Source of the DNA: Nanobdellota archaeon | GTDB lineage: Archaea > Nanobdellota > Nanobdellia > Parvarchaeales > Parvarchaeaceae | DNA length: 64,000 nucleotides | Assembly: GCA_021807125.1 (NCBI GenBank) | Contig: JAKAPK010000001.1 | Location: forward strand, 118,354-182,353 | Direction: 5' to 3' | Shown here: piece by piece, positions 7,088 through 15,848 of the stretch | Layout: the number at the start of each line of letters is the position of its first letter | How positions within the stretch are numbered: the first letter of the stretch is position 1 | The notes under the pieces: model-generated | Told to the model about the DNA's origin: nothing | Seen by the model: the letters and a program-made list of their open reading frames with translations, nothing else | Databases searched by the model: none | Made by a program: the position numbers and the translations under genes

Positions 7088-8644
7088 CTAAGAAACTACA
7101 GCGCACATATACATCTCGTTTTCGCCCAGTACGCCAGGATGGCCAAACGCATTCGATAGATAACCGCTTATGCATGAAACACATTGAGATAGACCACTGG
7201 TAGTGAAAAGTCCAGTACTTATCACATTCGTTAAATCATTATATCCTGGTTGCAGTATGTATTGATTGCATCCGGAATTTGAACTGCAAGCTGCCGTCGT
7301 AGAACCAGCAGCAATACCCGTTACAGCTAATGCAGATACCGTTGTTATACCCAGTTTTCTTCCAGCCCCTTTGTATAAGCCATAATAGAATATTGCTGCC
7401 CTTGCACAGTAATCATAGCAGCTTCCTGGATAATTGTTAAGGTAAGTGAATGGCGCACACTCCGATGGCAGACTTATAGTACTTGGTACAAAGCGTGTCC
7501 CGGAGAGCGAATTAAGGAATAGTATATACAATTGTGCATGACTTATACTCCTATTTATAGCGTCTGGGGAGCTTAAAGTTTTGAAACTGCCATTTGTGTA
7601 GGGTATTTCATCTGTAGCGCCCCCAGGTCTTACATATTCGTAAGCTCCACTTGTTTTATTGACCCAAGTCATGAATAGGTTTATGCCGGGTTGAAGATAA
7701 TTGAAGAAAGTCATGTTGCTGGTTATGCCGGAATTTATGTTCTCAGTCAGAGTGCAGCTAGCAGGTGCGTAAAAAGAGTCTGTGACTGAATTATATACAA
7801 CAGAGCAGTTGTATTTACCAAAGCCCTGCTCAGACGTCGGATTTTGGCTGCAAAAATTAAGGTAATACTGCGTACATGCGTTTATTGAGCCGCTAGCGTT
7901 TTCACACGCCCCCGCGCCCGAATCTGCAGTCGGTACAAATGAGCATCCAACCTGCGAACATAGATATTCAGACATATTGTTAGCTGCTGTAGTAGCTTTG
8001 TTCGGAGTGTTAAGTGGTATGTTAATAACCTGCCCCGGGCCTGCATTGTAATTCACAGAATCCTCACATTGAAAATAATTGTTTGTGGATAATTCGCAAA
8101 GGTTTGGCTGTTGAGTATCGCATGCATATCCTTTTGCGTAATTAGGACAAGCTTGCTCTGCTGTATGTCCTACGCAACTAGGTGTAGAAGAATAAGCCGT
8201 GACGTTTAGATATTTGGTGAAGTTATAGAATGTAACGTTAGAATTAAGGTTAAGGCTTATCTCGCTACAAATTGGCGCTTGATCCTGTATTACCGCCCAC
8301 CCCTGGTCGCCCCCATATTGATACCAGCAACTCGATAATGCAGTAACGATTCCTGAAAAAGCGGTATTTGCGTTGCTTCCAGAATAAGCAGAAGTAGACG
8401 GTGAACAGCCATAAAGAGGAGGTACCAACCCTAACGAATTCAAAGTACTGGAAAGACATGCCACATTGGTTACGCAAAGACCGGTGTTTATGAAGTTTCT
8501 AAGACCAGAACTTGCGAAACAGAGCGAACTATCACTAAAACCGAAACCGAACAGCAGAAAATACGCAAATATAGATATTATTACAAACGCTATTATCGCA
8601 AAAGCTATCCAGAATACGGTGTATTCACCGCCAGTCTCAGCCAT
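7088..8644 (-). CDS. Large Cys-rich membrane-anchored exported protein (518 aa)
   Basis: A single N-terminal membrane helix (residues ~9-33) follows a short MAETGGEYT head. The remaining ~480 residues are predicted extracellular, rich in Asn/Ser/Thr, with N-glycosylation sequons and 26 cysteines by my count. No known domain is recognisable. High even cysteine content suggests a disulfide-stabilised ectodomain. It lies between pilin-like genes on the same strand with near-zero spacing to the gene after it, so it is probably a component of the same surface structure (inference). Confidence 0.75.
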   Translation of the reverse strand: MAETGGEYTVFWIAFAIIAFVIISIFAYFLLFGFGFSDSSLCFASSGLRNFINTGLCVTNVACLSSTLNSLGLVPPLYGCSPSTSAYSGSNANTAFSGIVTALSSCWYQYGGDQGWAVIQDQAPICSEISLNLNSNVTFYNFTKYLNVTAYSSTPSCVGHTAEQACPNYAKGYACDTQQPNLCELSTNNYFQCEDSVNYNAGPGQVINIPLNTPNKATTAANNMSEYLCSQVGCSFVPTADSGAGACENASGSINACTQYYLNFCSQNPTSEQGFGKYNCSVVYNSVTDSFYAPASCTLTENINSGITSNMTFFNYLQPGINLFMTWVNKTSGAYEYVRPGGATDEIPYTNGSFKTLSSPDAINRSISHAQLYILFLNSLSGTRFVPSTISLPSECAPFTYLNNYPGSCYDYCARAAIFYYGLYKGAGRKLGITTVSALAVTGIAAGSTTAACSSNSGCNQYILQPGYNDLTNVISTGLFTTSGLSQCVSCISGYLSNAFGHPGVLGENEMYMCAVVS

Positions 8645-8685
8645 ACAGAATTATTAAACGGGCTAAATATAAGGTTTTTAGACTG

Positions 8686-9672
8686 TTAGCCGGGATTTGT
8701 TATGCAAACGAACACTCTGTTCTGCGCGTTTACCATAGTATTCAAGAGTATGCCGCAGAATGGGACAGTATAATTCTCTGGTGCGCACCCCAAAATTTTC
8801 GTATTTAGAAGACTGTTAAAACCTCCAATCAGTCCGTTGCTAAGTGAACTTACAGGCATTGTTGTTGCGGCTGCAGAATAGTTAGCGTAACTGCATACAG
8901 ACGCTCGTTCAGATGACGTTATGTTCGGTTGTGCGAATTTCGAATCATAGTAACATGAAGAAGCCCAGTTTATAGGGCAGGCAAAAGAGACCACAAGTGT
9001 AGGATTTGGTACCGCACCAGGTGCTGGAAATGATAGCGAAACAGATGCACCGGGATATCTGAAGTATACAATATCATAATACGAACCATTTTCAACGTGC
9101 GCCGATGTATTAGTATAATTAGCCAGTTCTCCGCTGCCATTCGTTATAAGAACTATCTGCAATGGGCTGTTCGGGTTGTAATAATTTTTATCAATGTAAT
9201 TTATTACGTTGCTGAAGTTGCTTATATCGCCGCTTTCATAATTGTATATCTTGCCATAATAGCAATTGAATATGTCATTGAAATTGCCCTTGCTTAAAAG
9301 CGTATTTCCAGTCTGTTGGTTGTTTCCGGCAAACAGATCAAAGCATGATGCAGCCTTTCCATATATTTGAGTCGCAATATCTGCCGTGCTGTATGCGTTT
9401 ATGTTGCTTTCGGTTATGCACGCAGATTGTATTTGTGCAGCGGAAGCACTGCTTGGGGAAAGATAATTGAAACCCACTGCGCTTATAAACGATGTGAACG
9501 GCTCAAGATAACTATTAACAAGGTTGTACTCGACGAAAGCGAAATAACAGTTGAAACCGAAACTGAGAGCACCTGTAGACATCGAGAACACCAATACGAC
9601 TACAAACAAAATAACACCAGCTATGCTTATTATCAATATTTCTATGAATGTGAGCCACATCCCGCTTGCCAT
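8686..9672 (-). CDS. Cys-rich membrane-anchored exported protein (328 aa)
   Basis: MASGMWLTFIEILII starts a single membrane helix (~5-33) with an acidic residue near its front. The ectodomain has about ten cysteines, many Asn/Ser/Thr and glycosylation sequons. No known domain was recognised. Its start overlaps the stop of the 53-aa upstream gene by one base (TGATG). It resembles the 518-aa neighbour in style, with an aromatic and Cys start after the helix, but I see no clear alignment. Confidence 0.75.
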   Translation of the reverse strand: MASGMWLTFIEILIISIAGVILFVVVLVFSMSTGALSFGFNCYFAFVEYNLVNSYLEPFTSFISAVGFNYLSPSSASAAQIQSACITESNINAYSTADIATQIYGKAASCFDLFAGNNQQTGNTLLSKGNFNDIFNCYYGKIYNYESGDISNFSNVINYIDKNYYNPNSPLQIVLITNGSGELANYTNTSAHVENGSYYDIVYFRYPGASVSLSFPAPGAVPNPTLVVSFACPINWASSCYYDSKFAQPNITSSERASVCSYANYSAAATTMPVSSLSNGLIGGFNSLLNTKILGCAPENYTVPFCGILLNTMVNAQNRVFVCITNPG

Positions 9673-9833
9673 CAGCCGCCTCCTCCGAATATATTAGAGA
9701 ATAATGAAAAAGGAGACTGTGTGTTGATCTGGGCATAATACAGTGCAACAATGACTATTGTCATAACTATTAAGCCGGCTATCACCGCGATTAACCATAT
9801 TATTCTCCATTCTATGTCTCCCTTATTATTCAT
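9672..9833 (-). CDS. Small pilin-like exported protein (53 aa)
   Basis: MNNKGDIEWRIIWLIAVIA begins the protein: basic-polar head, Gly, acidic residues, then a hydrophobic helix; the tail ends in FGGGG. It is the same kind of mini-pilin as those at 5967-6623. Its stop and the next start share one base (TGATG), and its ATG lies three bases after the stop of the upstream 166-aa gene. Confidence 0.7.
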   Translation of the reverse strand: MNNKGDIEWRIIWLIAVIAGLIVMTIVIVALYYAQINTQSPFSLFSNIFGGGG

Positions 9834-9836
9834 ATT

Positions 9837-10337
9837 TTACTGTCCTAGGCACGGGGCGCAATACTTACTGTCTCCCGGTATGCATTGCGGATTTGATATG
9901 TCACAACTCTGTATTTGCGTTGCGTTATCTGCCACAATAGTGCTTTTATCGCAGCTTTCCAATGCCGCTGTATTCGAAGGGGACAAGTTGCTGCACGCGG
10001 CAAGTACGCCCGGGGGCGGGTTGCTTATACAGTTAAGAGCAGCATTTTGGTTTCCACTATAATTGTAATAACACCAGTGCGTTATGCACGTGGATTTAGC
10101 AGTCTGTTGGTTATAACAACAATCGGTGAGATAAGACCGGAATAATGCGGTGCCTTCATATCTATTTGGCCACCCGTATTGTGCGGCAGTAAATTGGTTC
10201 TCGCACAGATTGTTTTGGTTAGGCCCTATAAATAGGGCTGCAGAAAAACTCGCTGAGAATTCTAAGAATATTATTACTGCTACTACAATGGCGAACAATA
10301 CCCCTATAAGTATGAATTCTTCAGCGCTCGTCTGCAT
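9837..10337 (-). CDS. Cys-rich pilin-like exported protein (166 aa)
   Basis: MQTSAEEFILIGVLF has the Ala-Glu-Glu front of a pilin-type helix (~5-32). The ectodomain of ~130 residues has 12 cysteines, including a CC pair, and ends CIPGDSKYCAPCLGQ. It is the first gene of the 5967-10337 cluster on the minus strand, so its upstream region probably carries the cluster promoter, although I cannot pick a clear box. Confidence 0.72.
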   Translation of the reverse strand: MQTSAEEFILIGVLFAIVVAVIIFLEFSASFSAALFIGPNQNNLCENQFTAAQYGWPNRYEGTALFRSYLTDCCYNQQTAKSTCITHWCYYNYSGNQNAALNCISNPPPGVLAACSNLSPSNTAALESCDKSTIVADNATQIQSCDISNPQCIPGDSKYCAPCLGQ

Positions 10338-10419
10338 AACCTAATTACACAGCAGTTAATATTTTAACTTTGTTAGGACTAAAACCGCCATCAACCGCCT
10401 TCACTATAGTATTAAGGTA

Positions 10420-10830
10420 TTATTTTACTATTATTGGATCCTTCATCAGGACTTCAAACCATTTGTATTGTCCATTTTCTGTTAAAAAGTAAGACCCGAC
10501 CAATGACATGTTGCGGTAAACCCTTGAAGCGCGTTCCTCGGCTATAATCCTTTTGCTTTTTGATAGATTAAGGTACATTCCCGTCTTACTCGGTTTTCTT
10601 GCGTGATTGATACGGGGCCTTCTAAAACTACCCTTTGATACGCGTACACGAACAACTACAAAGCCGTTCTTGCTTTTGTACCCCAACATTCTTGCTCTTG
10701 CAATTTTTGTCGGCCTATCAACTCTAACCAAGATTGGCTCTTTGGTGACTTGTTGGATTATCTCTGCTTTTCTTTCTTTACTCTTGTTTATAAGTCTCTC
10801 GTTTTGTCTTATGTACTTAAAAGCTCCCAT
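10420..10830 (-). CDS. rpl15e: Large ribosomal subunit protein eL15, C-terminally shortened
   Basis: 136 residues align with the eL15 order: MGAFKYIRQNE, RPTKIARARMLGYKSKNGFVVVRVRV, KGSFRRPR, the AEERASR block, then SYFLTENGQYKWFEVLMKDP. Usual eL15 is ~190 residues and goes on for another ~50 basic residues after the DP motif (the RGLT/GRRxRGL region that threads into 23S rRNA). Here the gene simply stops after DPIIVK. The start and core are intact, so this looks like genuine reduction, not a frameshift. It stands between two exported-protein genes. Confidence 0.9.
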   Translation of the reverse strand: MGAFKYIRQNERLINKSKERKAEIIQQVTKEPILVRVDRPTKIARARMLGYKSKNGFVVVRVRVSKGSFRRPRINHARKPSKTGMYLNLSKSKRIIAEERASRVYRNMSLVGSYFLTENGQYKWFEVLMKDPIIVK

Positions 10831-10928
10831 AAAGCTAAGATATGAATTTTTGAGTATAAATAACTATCAGGGCGAGTAGGCGTATTTTTACGAATATCGA
10901 GACCACATGGAAATGTCACCGAATATAA

Positions 10929-11366
10929 TTAATTGTTTACAGTACCGGTTATGTTTATCTCAACATTGCTGAATGAGATGTTTGTGGGCGTATACTCTAT
11001 GGTTATAGTCGCGGTGAACGGCGACGGCAGAGAAGAAACAGAAAGATTACATTCAGTGTAATTAAGTGCCGGTACGAACGTATTGGTACACAGAATCCCG
11101 TTGGTATTTATGCTGTTCCCGCTAAAGTATATATTGGTAAGATTTATATTCTCATTCAGCAGATTTTGGAATTTTATAATAAAATTGCCATTAAGGTAGC
11201 CCTGCTTTACAACGTTAAGCCCCGGGAATCCGTTGGTATAGGGGTTTGAAGGGCTGCCGAAAGCCTGCGGATAAAATATGTATATGACCGCAAGTGCAAC
11301 TGCTATAGTGGTGAACGCCACACTATAAACCAATAATTGTTCTATAGCTATCTGCCCTTTTCTCAT
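10929..11366 (-). CDS. Pilin-like exported protein (145 aa)
   Basis: MRKGQIAIEQLLVYSVAF is a textbook class III signal: RKGQ with Glu at +5 of the mature chain, then ~25 hydrophobic residues. The ~105-residue exported part is Asn/Thr-rich with several N-glycosylation sequons and looks like an immunoglobulin-type beta sandwich found in archaeal pilins (inference). It contains two cysteines. It is closest in head sequence to the 30853 and 31407 proteins. Confidence 0.78.
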   Translation of the reverse strand: MRKGQIAIEQLLVYSVAFTTIAVALAVIYIFYPQAFGSPSNPYTNGFPGLNVVKQGYLNGNFIIKFQNLLNENINLTNIYFSGNSINTNGILCTNTFVPALNYTECNLSVSSLPSPFTATITIEYTPTNISFSNVEINITGTVNN

Positions 11367-11415
11367 GATTACATTAATGCTTTTTTGCTTATTAAATTGC
11401 AGTGCGTGAAAAGAA

Positions 11416-11487
11416 AGCCTCTGGTGGGGATCGGACCCACGACCTCCCGCTTACGAGGTGGGCGCTCTACCACTGAGCTACAGAGGC
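11416..11487 (-). tRNA. tRNA-Thr (anticodon CGU)
   Basis: The minus strand folds as a 72-nt tRNA: acceptor GCCTCTG/CAGAGGC is perfect, D arm GCTC-AGTGGTA-GAGC, T arm GTGGG-TCCGATC-CCCAC. The anticodon loop CTCGTAA gives CGU (complement at 11453-11455), reading ACG. The discriminator is U73 and no CCA is encoded; U73 is usual for archaeal tRNA-Thr. The anticodon stem (CCCAC/GCGGG) has one A-C mismatch at 30-40. There is no intron. Confidence 0.93.
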
Positions 11488-11493
11488 GTATAT

Positions 11494-11661
11494 TTATTTG
11501 AAAAGAGCCGGTTTATTTATCTCTTTAAGATAGCTGGCCTCTGTGACAGAATTCTTTGCTATTGTCAAAACATGGCCACAACCAAAGCACGCAGCCTTCG
11601 ATTTTGCGCTGGTTCGTCTGAATTTACCGCACTTTGGGCATTTTAATATCAAAGTTTTCAT
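11494..11661 (-). CDS. Small zinc-ribbon protein (55 aa)
   Basis: The protein starts MKTLILKCPKCGKFRR and has a second CFGCGH knuckle, giving a four-cysteine CxxCG...CxxCG zinc ribbon, followed by a short charged helix. It resembles archaeal DUF1922-type ribbons, but the family assignment is not secure. It lies 6 bp from tRNA-Thr and 5 bp after the MinD-like gene, probably in the same transcript as the latter. Confidence 0.75.
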   Translation of the reverse strand: MKTLILKCPKCGKFRRTSAKSKAACFGCGHVLTIAKNSVTEASYLKEINKPALFK

Positions 11662-11666
11662 ATGGT

Positions 11667-12398
11667 TTAATTCCTAATCGACGCTATATTGCTGGCAATT
11701 TGCATGAAAGATGCAGCCGTCTTACTTTTAGTGTTCAAAACAGTTATTGGAGTGCCAGTCATCAGTGCACGCGACATTTTTGGTTCTTCCGGTACCTCAC
11801 CAACTATCTTTGTCCTTACCATATGTTCAATGTCGCTCTTCGACATGTTAGACTCGTTTTTTATGTTGACTTTGTTTATGACTATACCGAGGACTTTAAT
11901 CTTGTTCTCTTCAATTTTTTCTTTAAGTTTTTTAGCTTCTATTACGGATGTTATCTCCGGTAAAGTTACAAGAAGAACGTTAACGTCGTTTATAAGTTTT
12001 ATAAAGTCCAGACTGCTGGATGGTCTCGAATCTAGCACTACAAAATCGTATTTGTCGCGTATCTGATTCAAGTGATGAAAAAGATTTATTAATTTGTAAT
12101 CCGCGTTTCCGTCACCAAGTTTCTTAAATATCCTTGAAGGTATTATATCCAGACTTATCTTATCGTTGTGATATATCGCTTTTTCCATCTGTACAGTCCC
12201 GTTTAGGACGTCTTGAAGTGCGTAGTTGAAGTCGCTAAAACCGTAATGCACAGCTACGTGAGGAGTCTCTAAGTTCGTGTCTATTATCAGTACTTTATGA
12301 TTCAACAAAGCCAAAGCCATCGCGATATTTATCGAAGTAGTAGTCTTGCCGACCCCTCCCTTCGGGCTCATTATAGCGATTACCGTTGCCTTTTTCAT
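11667..12398 (-). CDS. MinD/ParA-family ATPase
   Basis: 243 residues with the deviant Walker A PKGGVGKTT at ~11-19, the DTNLETPH switch region, and a Walker B-like VVLDSRPSSS. MinD/ParA proteins are dimerising ATPases that place division or surface machinery at membranes or nucleoid. The C-terminus (SKTAASFMQIASNIASIRN) could form an amphipathic membrane-binding helix as in MinD. No MinC/MinE or ParB is nearby; the neighbours are a zinc ribbon and, beyond the tRNA, a pilin-like gene. Its client is unknown. Confidence 0.85.
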   Translation of the reverse strand: MKKATVIAIMSPKGGVGKTTTSINIAMALALLNHKVLIIDTNLETPHVAVHYGFSDFNYALQDVLNGTVQMEKAIYHNDKISLDIIPSRIFKKLGDGNADYKLINLFHHLNQIRDKYDFVVLDSRPSSSLDFIKLINDVNVLLVTLPEITSVIEAKKLKEKIEENKIKVLGIVINKVNIKNESNMSKSDIEHMVRTKIVGEVPEEPKMSRALMTGTPITVLNTKSKTAASFMQIASNIASIRN

Positions 12399-12474
12399 AC
12401 TCTAAATTGTTGATATATAATTAAATACATGTCAGTTAAGCTAAGGTCATCGTATCTTCAGAATTCGTTTAAAG

Positions 12475-12657
12475 CTAGTACTTTCTTATACCGTTTATTT
12501 TTTTGCTGTTCCAGGAAAATTGTTTTATCTTTGCAGTTTTTCCATATCCACAATGTGAACAGTAGCCTTTACGTTTAAGAAAGGACTCCTTTCCACATCG
12601 TCTGCACATTACATGGGGCTGTTTTCTGTTATGCAAGCCCATTCCTGCGGTGCTCAT
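12475..12657 (-). CDS. rpl37e: Large ribosomal subunit protein eL37
   Basis: 60 residues with the eL37 zinc-finger layout: GMGLHNRKQPHVMCRRCGKESF, then YCSHCGYG, and a basic tail. The length is normal. It overlaps the Sm gene by ATGA, an archaeal arrangement (Sm-L37e) that is widely conserved. Confidence 0.95.
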   Translation of the reverse strand: MSTAGMGLHNRKQPHVMCRRCGKESFLKRKGYCSHCGYGKTAKIKQFSWNSKKINGIRKY

Positions 12658-12890
12658 AACGTAGGGGATATCATGATTATAGTATCTCCTCTAAGGAAAA
12701 CGTTGCCGAGTTTCCTTACGACTTCACCTTCCTTTTTCTCCTCAGAGTTTTCAAGTACTATATTTATGTGGACATCGAAGGCAATCAATTTGCCAGTTAT
12801 CGTGTGTCCATTCTTTAGCTCAACAAGAACAGTCTTGCCCTTCGAACTATTGAGCAAATCTAAAGGTCTTGCATTGTTTTCCGTAACCAT
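12654..12890 (-). CDS. Sm-like archaeal RNA-binding protein (SmAP)
   Basis: 78 residues with both Sm motifs: Sm1 GKTVLVELKNGHTITGKLIAFD-H-NIVL and Sm2 LGNVFLRGDTIIMI. SmAPs form heptameric rings that bind U-rich RNA. It is placed between thermosome (0 bp gap) and eL37 (ATGA overlap), forming a thermosome-Sm-eL37 operon. Confidence 0.95.
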   Translation of the reverse strand: MVTENNARPLDLLNSSKGKTVLVELKNGHTITGKLIAFDVHINIVLENSEEKKEGEVVRKLGNVFLRGDTIIMISPTL

Positions 12891-14531
12891 TTACTCTTCA
12901 CCGTATCCTCCCATACCAGGCATTCTTGGTTGCCCACCGGCAGCCGATTTGCCAGCGGATATTATGTCATCTATCCTCAATATCATTATCGCAGCCTCGC
13001 TGGCGCTTTTTATAGCCTGTTTCTTTGTTCTCAAAGGCTCCAAAACGCCCTGCTTAAACATATCTGATATCTTCGGTTTGTACACGTCAAGTAAATCTAC
13101 GCCCGCCCATGTCTGTTCTTTTTGATGTGCAGCACGCAAATCTACAATTATATCTATGGGATCCATTCCTGCGTTTTCAGCAAGAGTCTTTGGTACTATT
13201 TCGAGTGCGTCTGAGAAAGCGTTAACAGCAAGTTGTTCTCTGCCTTCAAGTTTAGTAGCAAAGTCGCGCAACTGCTTGGATACTTCCATTTCACATGCTC
13301 CGCCGCCGGCTACTATAGCACCGCCGTCTTCTATCACGGACTTTAAGTCGCCCAAGCTGTCTTCTATCGCACGTTGAATTTCATCTACTACGTGTTCGGT
13401 TCCGCCCCTTACCAGTATAGTCACCGACTTTGGATTCTTGCATTTTTCAATGAATGCCAGAGTCTCACCGGCTATTTTATCAACGTGGACCAATCCTGCG
13501 TCTCCTAGAGACGATTTTTCAAGCTCATCGAGTGTCGACACTATCTTTGCGCCAGTCGCTTTACTTATCTTCTTTATGTCGCTTTCCGATACGCGCCTGA
13601 AGCCAAGTATACCGGCTTTAGCAAGGAAATGCTGTGCAGCATCATCTATCCCTTTTTGACATACAACTACGGTTGCACCGGAATCTTTTATTTTAGTTAC
13701 CATATTCTTAAGCATTTTTTCCTCTTGGTTTAAGAATGCTTCTATTTGCTCGGGTTTTTCTATCCTTATTTGAGCATCGATGTTCGTTTTCTCTATTTCC
13801 AATGCAAGGTTCAAAAGGACTATTTTTGCGTCCTTCATGGTTTCAGGCATATTTGGGTGTACCGGTTCTTTATCTATAACGACACCAGCCACAAGTTTTG
13901 AATCTCTTAATCCACCGCCTATCTTCTTTTCTACTTTTATGTCATCAAGTTCGACGCTTTCATTGTTTCCACTGTGGGATTTCACATGCTGTATAGCATC
14001 GACTATAAGTGATATTACATATTCATCTGCACCAGTACTCTTACCGATTGTTGCGGTCTTGACTATCTTTGATAGGTCCTCCTTACTGTTAACATCAAGC
14101 TTTATTTTTAGTTTATCTAGGACCTCTTGCGCTCTATTGGCTGCTAATCTGTAGCCCCTTGCAATAAGTGTAGGGTGTATGCTTTGGTCAAGCAGCGTTT
14201 CAGCATTCTTTAACAGTTCACCGGATAAAATAACTGCTGTAGTCGTTCCGTCTCCGACTTCTTCTTCCTGTGTCTTCGCTACTTCTACAATCATCTTCGC
14301 AGCAGGATTCTCGACTTCCATGTTCTTTAATACGGTAACACCGTCGTTCGTTATCGTTATGTCACCTATATTGTCCACTAACATCTTGTCCATGCCTCGT
14401 GGACCCAGAGTGGATTTTACGCTATTCGCAACCGCTTTTGCTGCGGCTATATTATTTCTTTGTGCATCTTTGCCCGAAGTCCTTGAGTATCCTTCAGGTA
14501 ATATGAAAATTGGTTGAACTGCGTCTGCCAT
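12891..14531 (-). CDS. thsA: Thermosome subunit (group II chaperonin)
   Basis: 546 residues with all chaperonin landmarks: [14 protein letters not shown], the ATPase loop [10 protein letters not shown], the apical domain, and [13 protein letters not shown] near the C-terminus, followed by a short Gly/Met-rich tail ([10 protein letters not shown]). It folds cytosolic proteins in an ATP-dependent double ring. A GGAGGT Shine-Dalgarno lies 7 nt before the ATG. A TATA-like ctataaatac about 60 bp upstream fits a leadered mRNA. No second subunit gene is in the window. Confidence 0.97.
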   Translation of the reverse strand: MADAVQPIFILPEGYSRTSGKDAQRNNIAAAKAVANSVKSTLGPRGMDKMLVDNIGDITITNDGVTVLKNMEVENPAAKMIVEVAKTQEEEVGDGTTTAVILSGELLKNAETLLDQSIHPTLIARGYRLAANRAQEVLDKLKIKLDVNSKEDLSKIVKTATIGKSTGADEYVISLIVDAIQHVKSHSGNNESVELDDIKVEKKIGGGLRDSKLVAGVVIDKEPVHPNMPETMKDAKIVLLNLALEIEKTNIDAQIRIEKPEQIEAFLNQEEKMLKNMVTKIKDSGATVVVCQKGIDDAAQHFLAKAGILGFRRVSESDIKKISKATGAKIVSTLDELEKSSLGDAGLVHVDKIAGETLAFIEKCKNPKSVTILVRGGTEHVVDEIQRAIEDSLGDLKSVIEDGGAIVAGGGACEMEVSKQLRDFATKLEGREQLAVNAFSDALEIVPKTLAENAGMDPIDIIVDLRAAHQKEQTWAGVDLLDVYKPKISDMFKQGVLEPLRTKKQAIKSASEAAIMILRIDDIISAGKSAAGGQPRMPGMGGYGEE

Positions 14532-14689
14532 AATTTACCTCCTAAAATATTCCATTTTTTACAATCCAATATACTATTCTGATTAGTATTTATAGCTTTC
14601 ATTTAAAGGCCTTAAACCATATCTATAATCTAAAAATAGACAAATAACCGCATTTTTAATATTCTAAACCAAAAGATTAATAATTTCAC

Positions 14690-15679
14690 GTGCCATCCAA
14701 TAAGATGGCAGATGAGATTCTTGGCCAGAACGAAATAAGACGTGACTATCGAACTGGCGACTATGCCATAATAGCTCCCGATCGTGGCAAGAGACCGGAG
14801 GACTTTCACAATCCAAAAGTTCCAGAACATTCTACGCCCGAAAATTGCCCCTTTGAAAGGGGAAAGGAGAATACAAATACAGAAATAATGAGAGTCGGAG
14901 ATCCATGGCAGATAAGAGCGGTAGAAAACAAGTTTCCAGAGCTTTATGGGAATATTCCAGTATACCAGCGTGACGGCGTTTTCGCTATGATTAGCGGCTA
15001 TGGCTATAACGAAGTTGTAATAGACACGCCTAGCCACAATGAACCCTTCGAATCTATGGACAATGACAGGTTGTTATTGTGGTTAAATATGATAATAGAA
15101 AGAGAAGATGCGCTATATCTTAAAAAGTACATAAAACATGTGCATATGTTCAAGAATTCGGGAAGAGACGCGGGTGAGAGCTTAGACCACGCCCACACGC
15201 AGATAATGGCGTGGCCAGAACTTATAGGAAGGGTGCGCACAGAGTACGATGCAGCTTCAAAATACACTCAGAAAAATGGCAGCTGTCTTTACGAAAAGAT
15301 TTTGGATGTGGAACGATATAGGCTACTTATCGAAACTAACAACTTCGTCTGTATAGCGCCATTTGCCTCCAGAATGGCTGGTGAATCAATGATATTGCCC
15401 AAAAGACACCTTGCTTACTTAGGAGACCTTACAGATAAGGAAAGAGAGGATCTGGTACAAGTTTTGAAGCAGACATTGCTGGTTAATAGATCAATTTTTG
15501 GTAATCTTTCGTACAATTTTGTTTCGCATGAGATAAAAGCGATGGAAGATTTCCATATGCATATAGAAATATACCCGCGTTTGGCTAAATTTGCGGGCGT
15601 AGAGCTAGGCGAAGGCGTATTCGTTAATCAGCTTCCACCGGAGATTTACTCGGAATCTTTCAGAAAATTGCTTAAGTGA
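14690..15679 (+). CDS. galT: Galactose-1-phosphate uridylyltransferase family (HIT superfamily)
   Basis: The product resembles GalT throughout: RxDYRTGDYAIIAPDRGKRP at the N-terminus, the zinc/active-site region LDHAHTQIMAWP in place of HPHxQ, and the C-terminal FHMHIEIYPRL zinc-ligand block. The usual CPFC near residue 60 is CPFE here, so one N-terminal zinc Cys is lost. The start is GTG 14690 or ATG 14705. GalT-type enzymes move UMP or AMP between sugar phosphates. Sitting just before a glycogen synthase it may supply nucleotide-glucose donor instead of serving the Leloir pathway (inference). Confidence 0.85.
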   Translation: MPSNKMADEILGQNEIRRDYRTGDYAIIAPDRGKRPEDFHNPKVPEHSTPENCPFERGKENTNTEIMRVGDPWQIRAVENKFPELYGNIPVYQRDGVFAMISGYGYNEVVIDTPSHNEPFESMDNDRLLLWLNMIIEREDALYLKKYIKHVHMFKNSGRDAGESLDHAHTQIMAWPELIGRVRTEYDAASKYTQKNGSCLYEKILDVERYRLLIETNNFVCIAPFASRMAGESMILPKRHLAYLGDLTDKEREDLVQVLKQTLLVNRSIFGNLSYNFVSHEIKAMEDFHMHIEIYPRLAKFAGVELGEGVFVNQLPPEIYSESFRKLLK

Positions 15680-15848
15680 GCGTCGTATAATTTAAAATAG
15701 TTTAAGAAGGCAGTAGAATTCCGGAATTAAAGCGCTTAAATTTTACTACTGCAGTAATAAGCTTATATCGATTAATAGTCGACGCAACAAAGCTATCTTT
15801 GTAACATCATATATAGCTTATGTGGCGCTGATATAAAAAAAGAAAGTT
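15680..15848. promoter_or_regulatory. Glycogen synthase upstream region with three inverted repeats
   Basis: This 169-bp gap has no gene. It holds imperfect palindromes at 15725-15742 (centre agcgct, one mismatch pair) and 15743-15760 (centre ctgcag, one mismatch pair), back to back, and a hairpin-type repeat acaaag-ctat-ctttgt at 15787-15802. A tatata run near 15810 may be the TATA element. The palindromes could be operators for a sugar-responsive regulator such as the winged-helix protein at 18842 (speculative). Confidence 0.5.

Noticed and set aside
5967-11366. Archaellum (flagellin) operon
   Set aside because: Signal heads are pilin-like, but none of ArlC-J, the assembly ATPase or ArlJ is present; the small proteins do not look like archaellins.
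11416-11487. tRNA on the plus strand at the same place
   Set aside because: Only the minus strand gives correct D-loop, T-loop (TCCGATC) and anticodon-loop positions.
13780-14154. Open frames antisense to the thermosome gene
   Set aside because: They mirror the codon bias of the thermosome frame and show no protein-like pattern.
14630-15037. 135-codon minus-strand frame over the start of galT
   Set aside because: It overlaps conserved GalT motifs on the other strand and has an aromatic, low-information composition.
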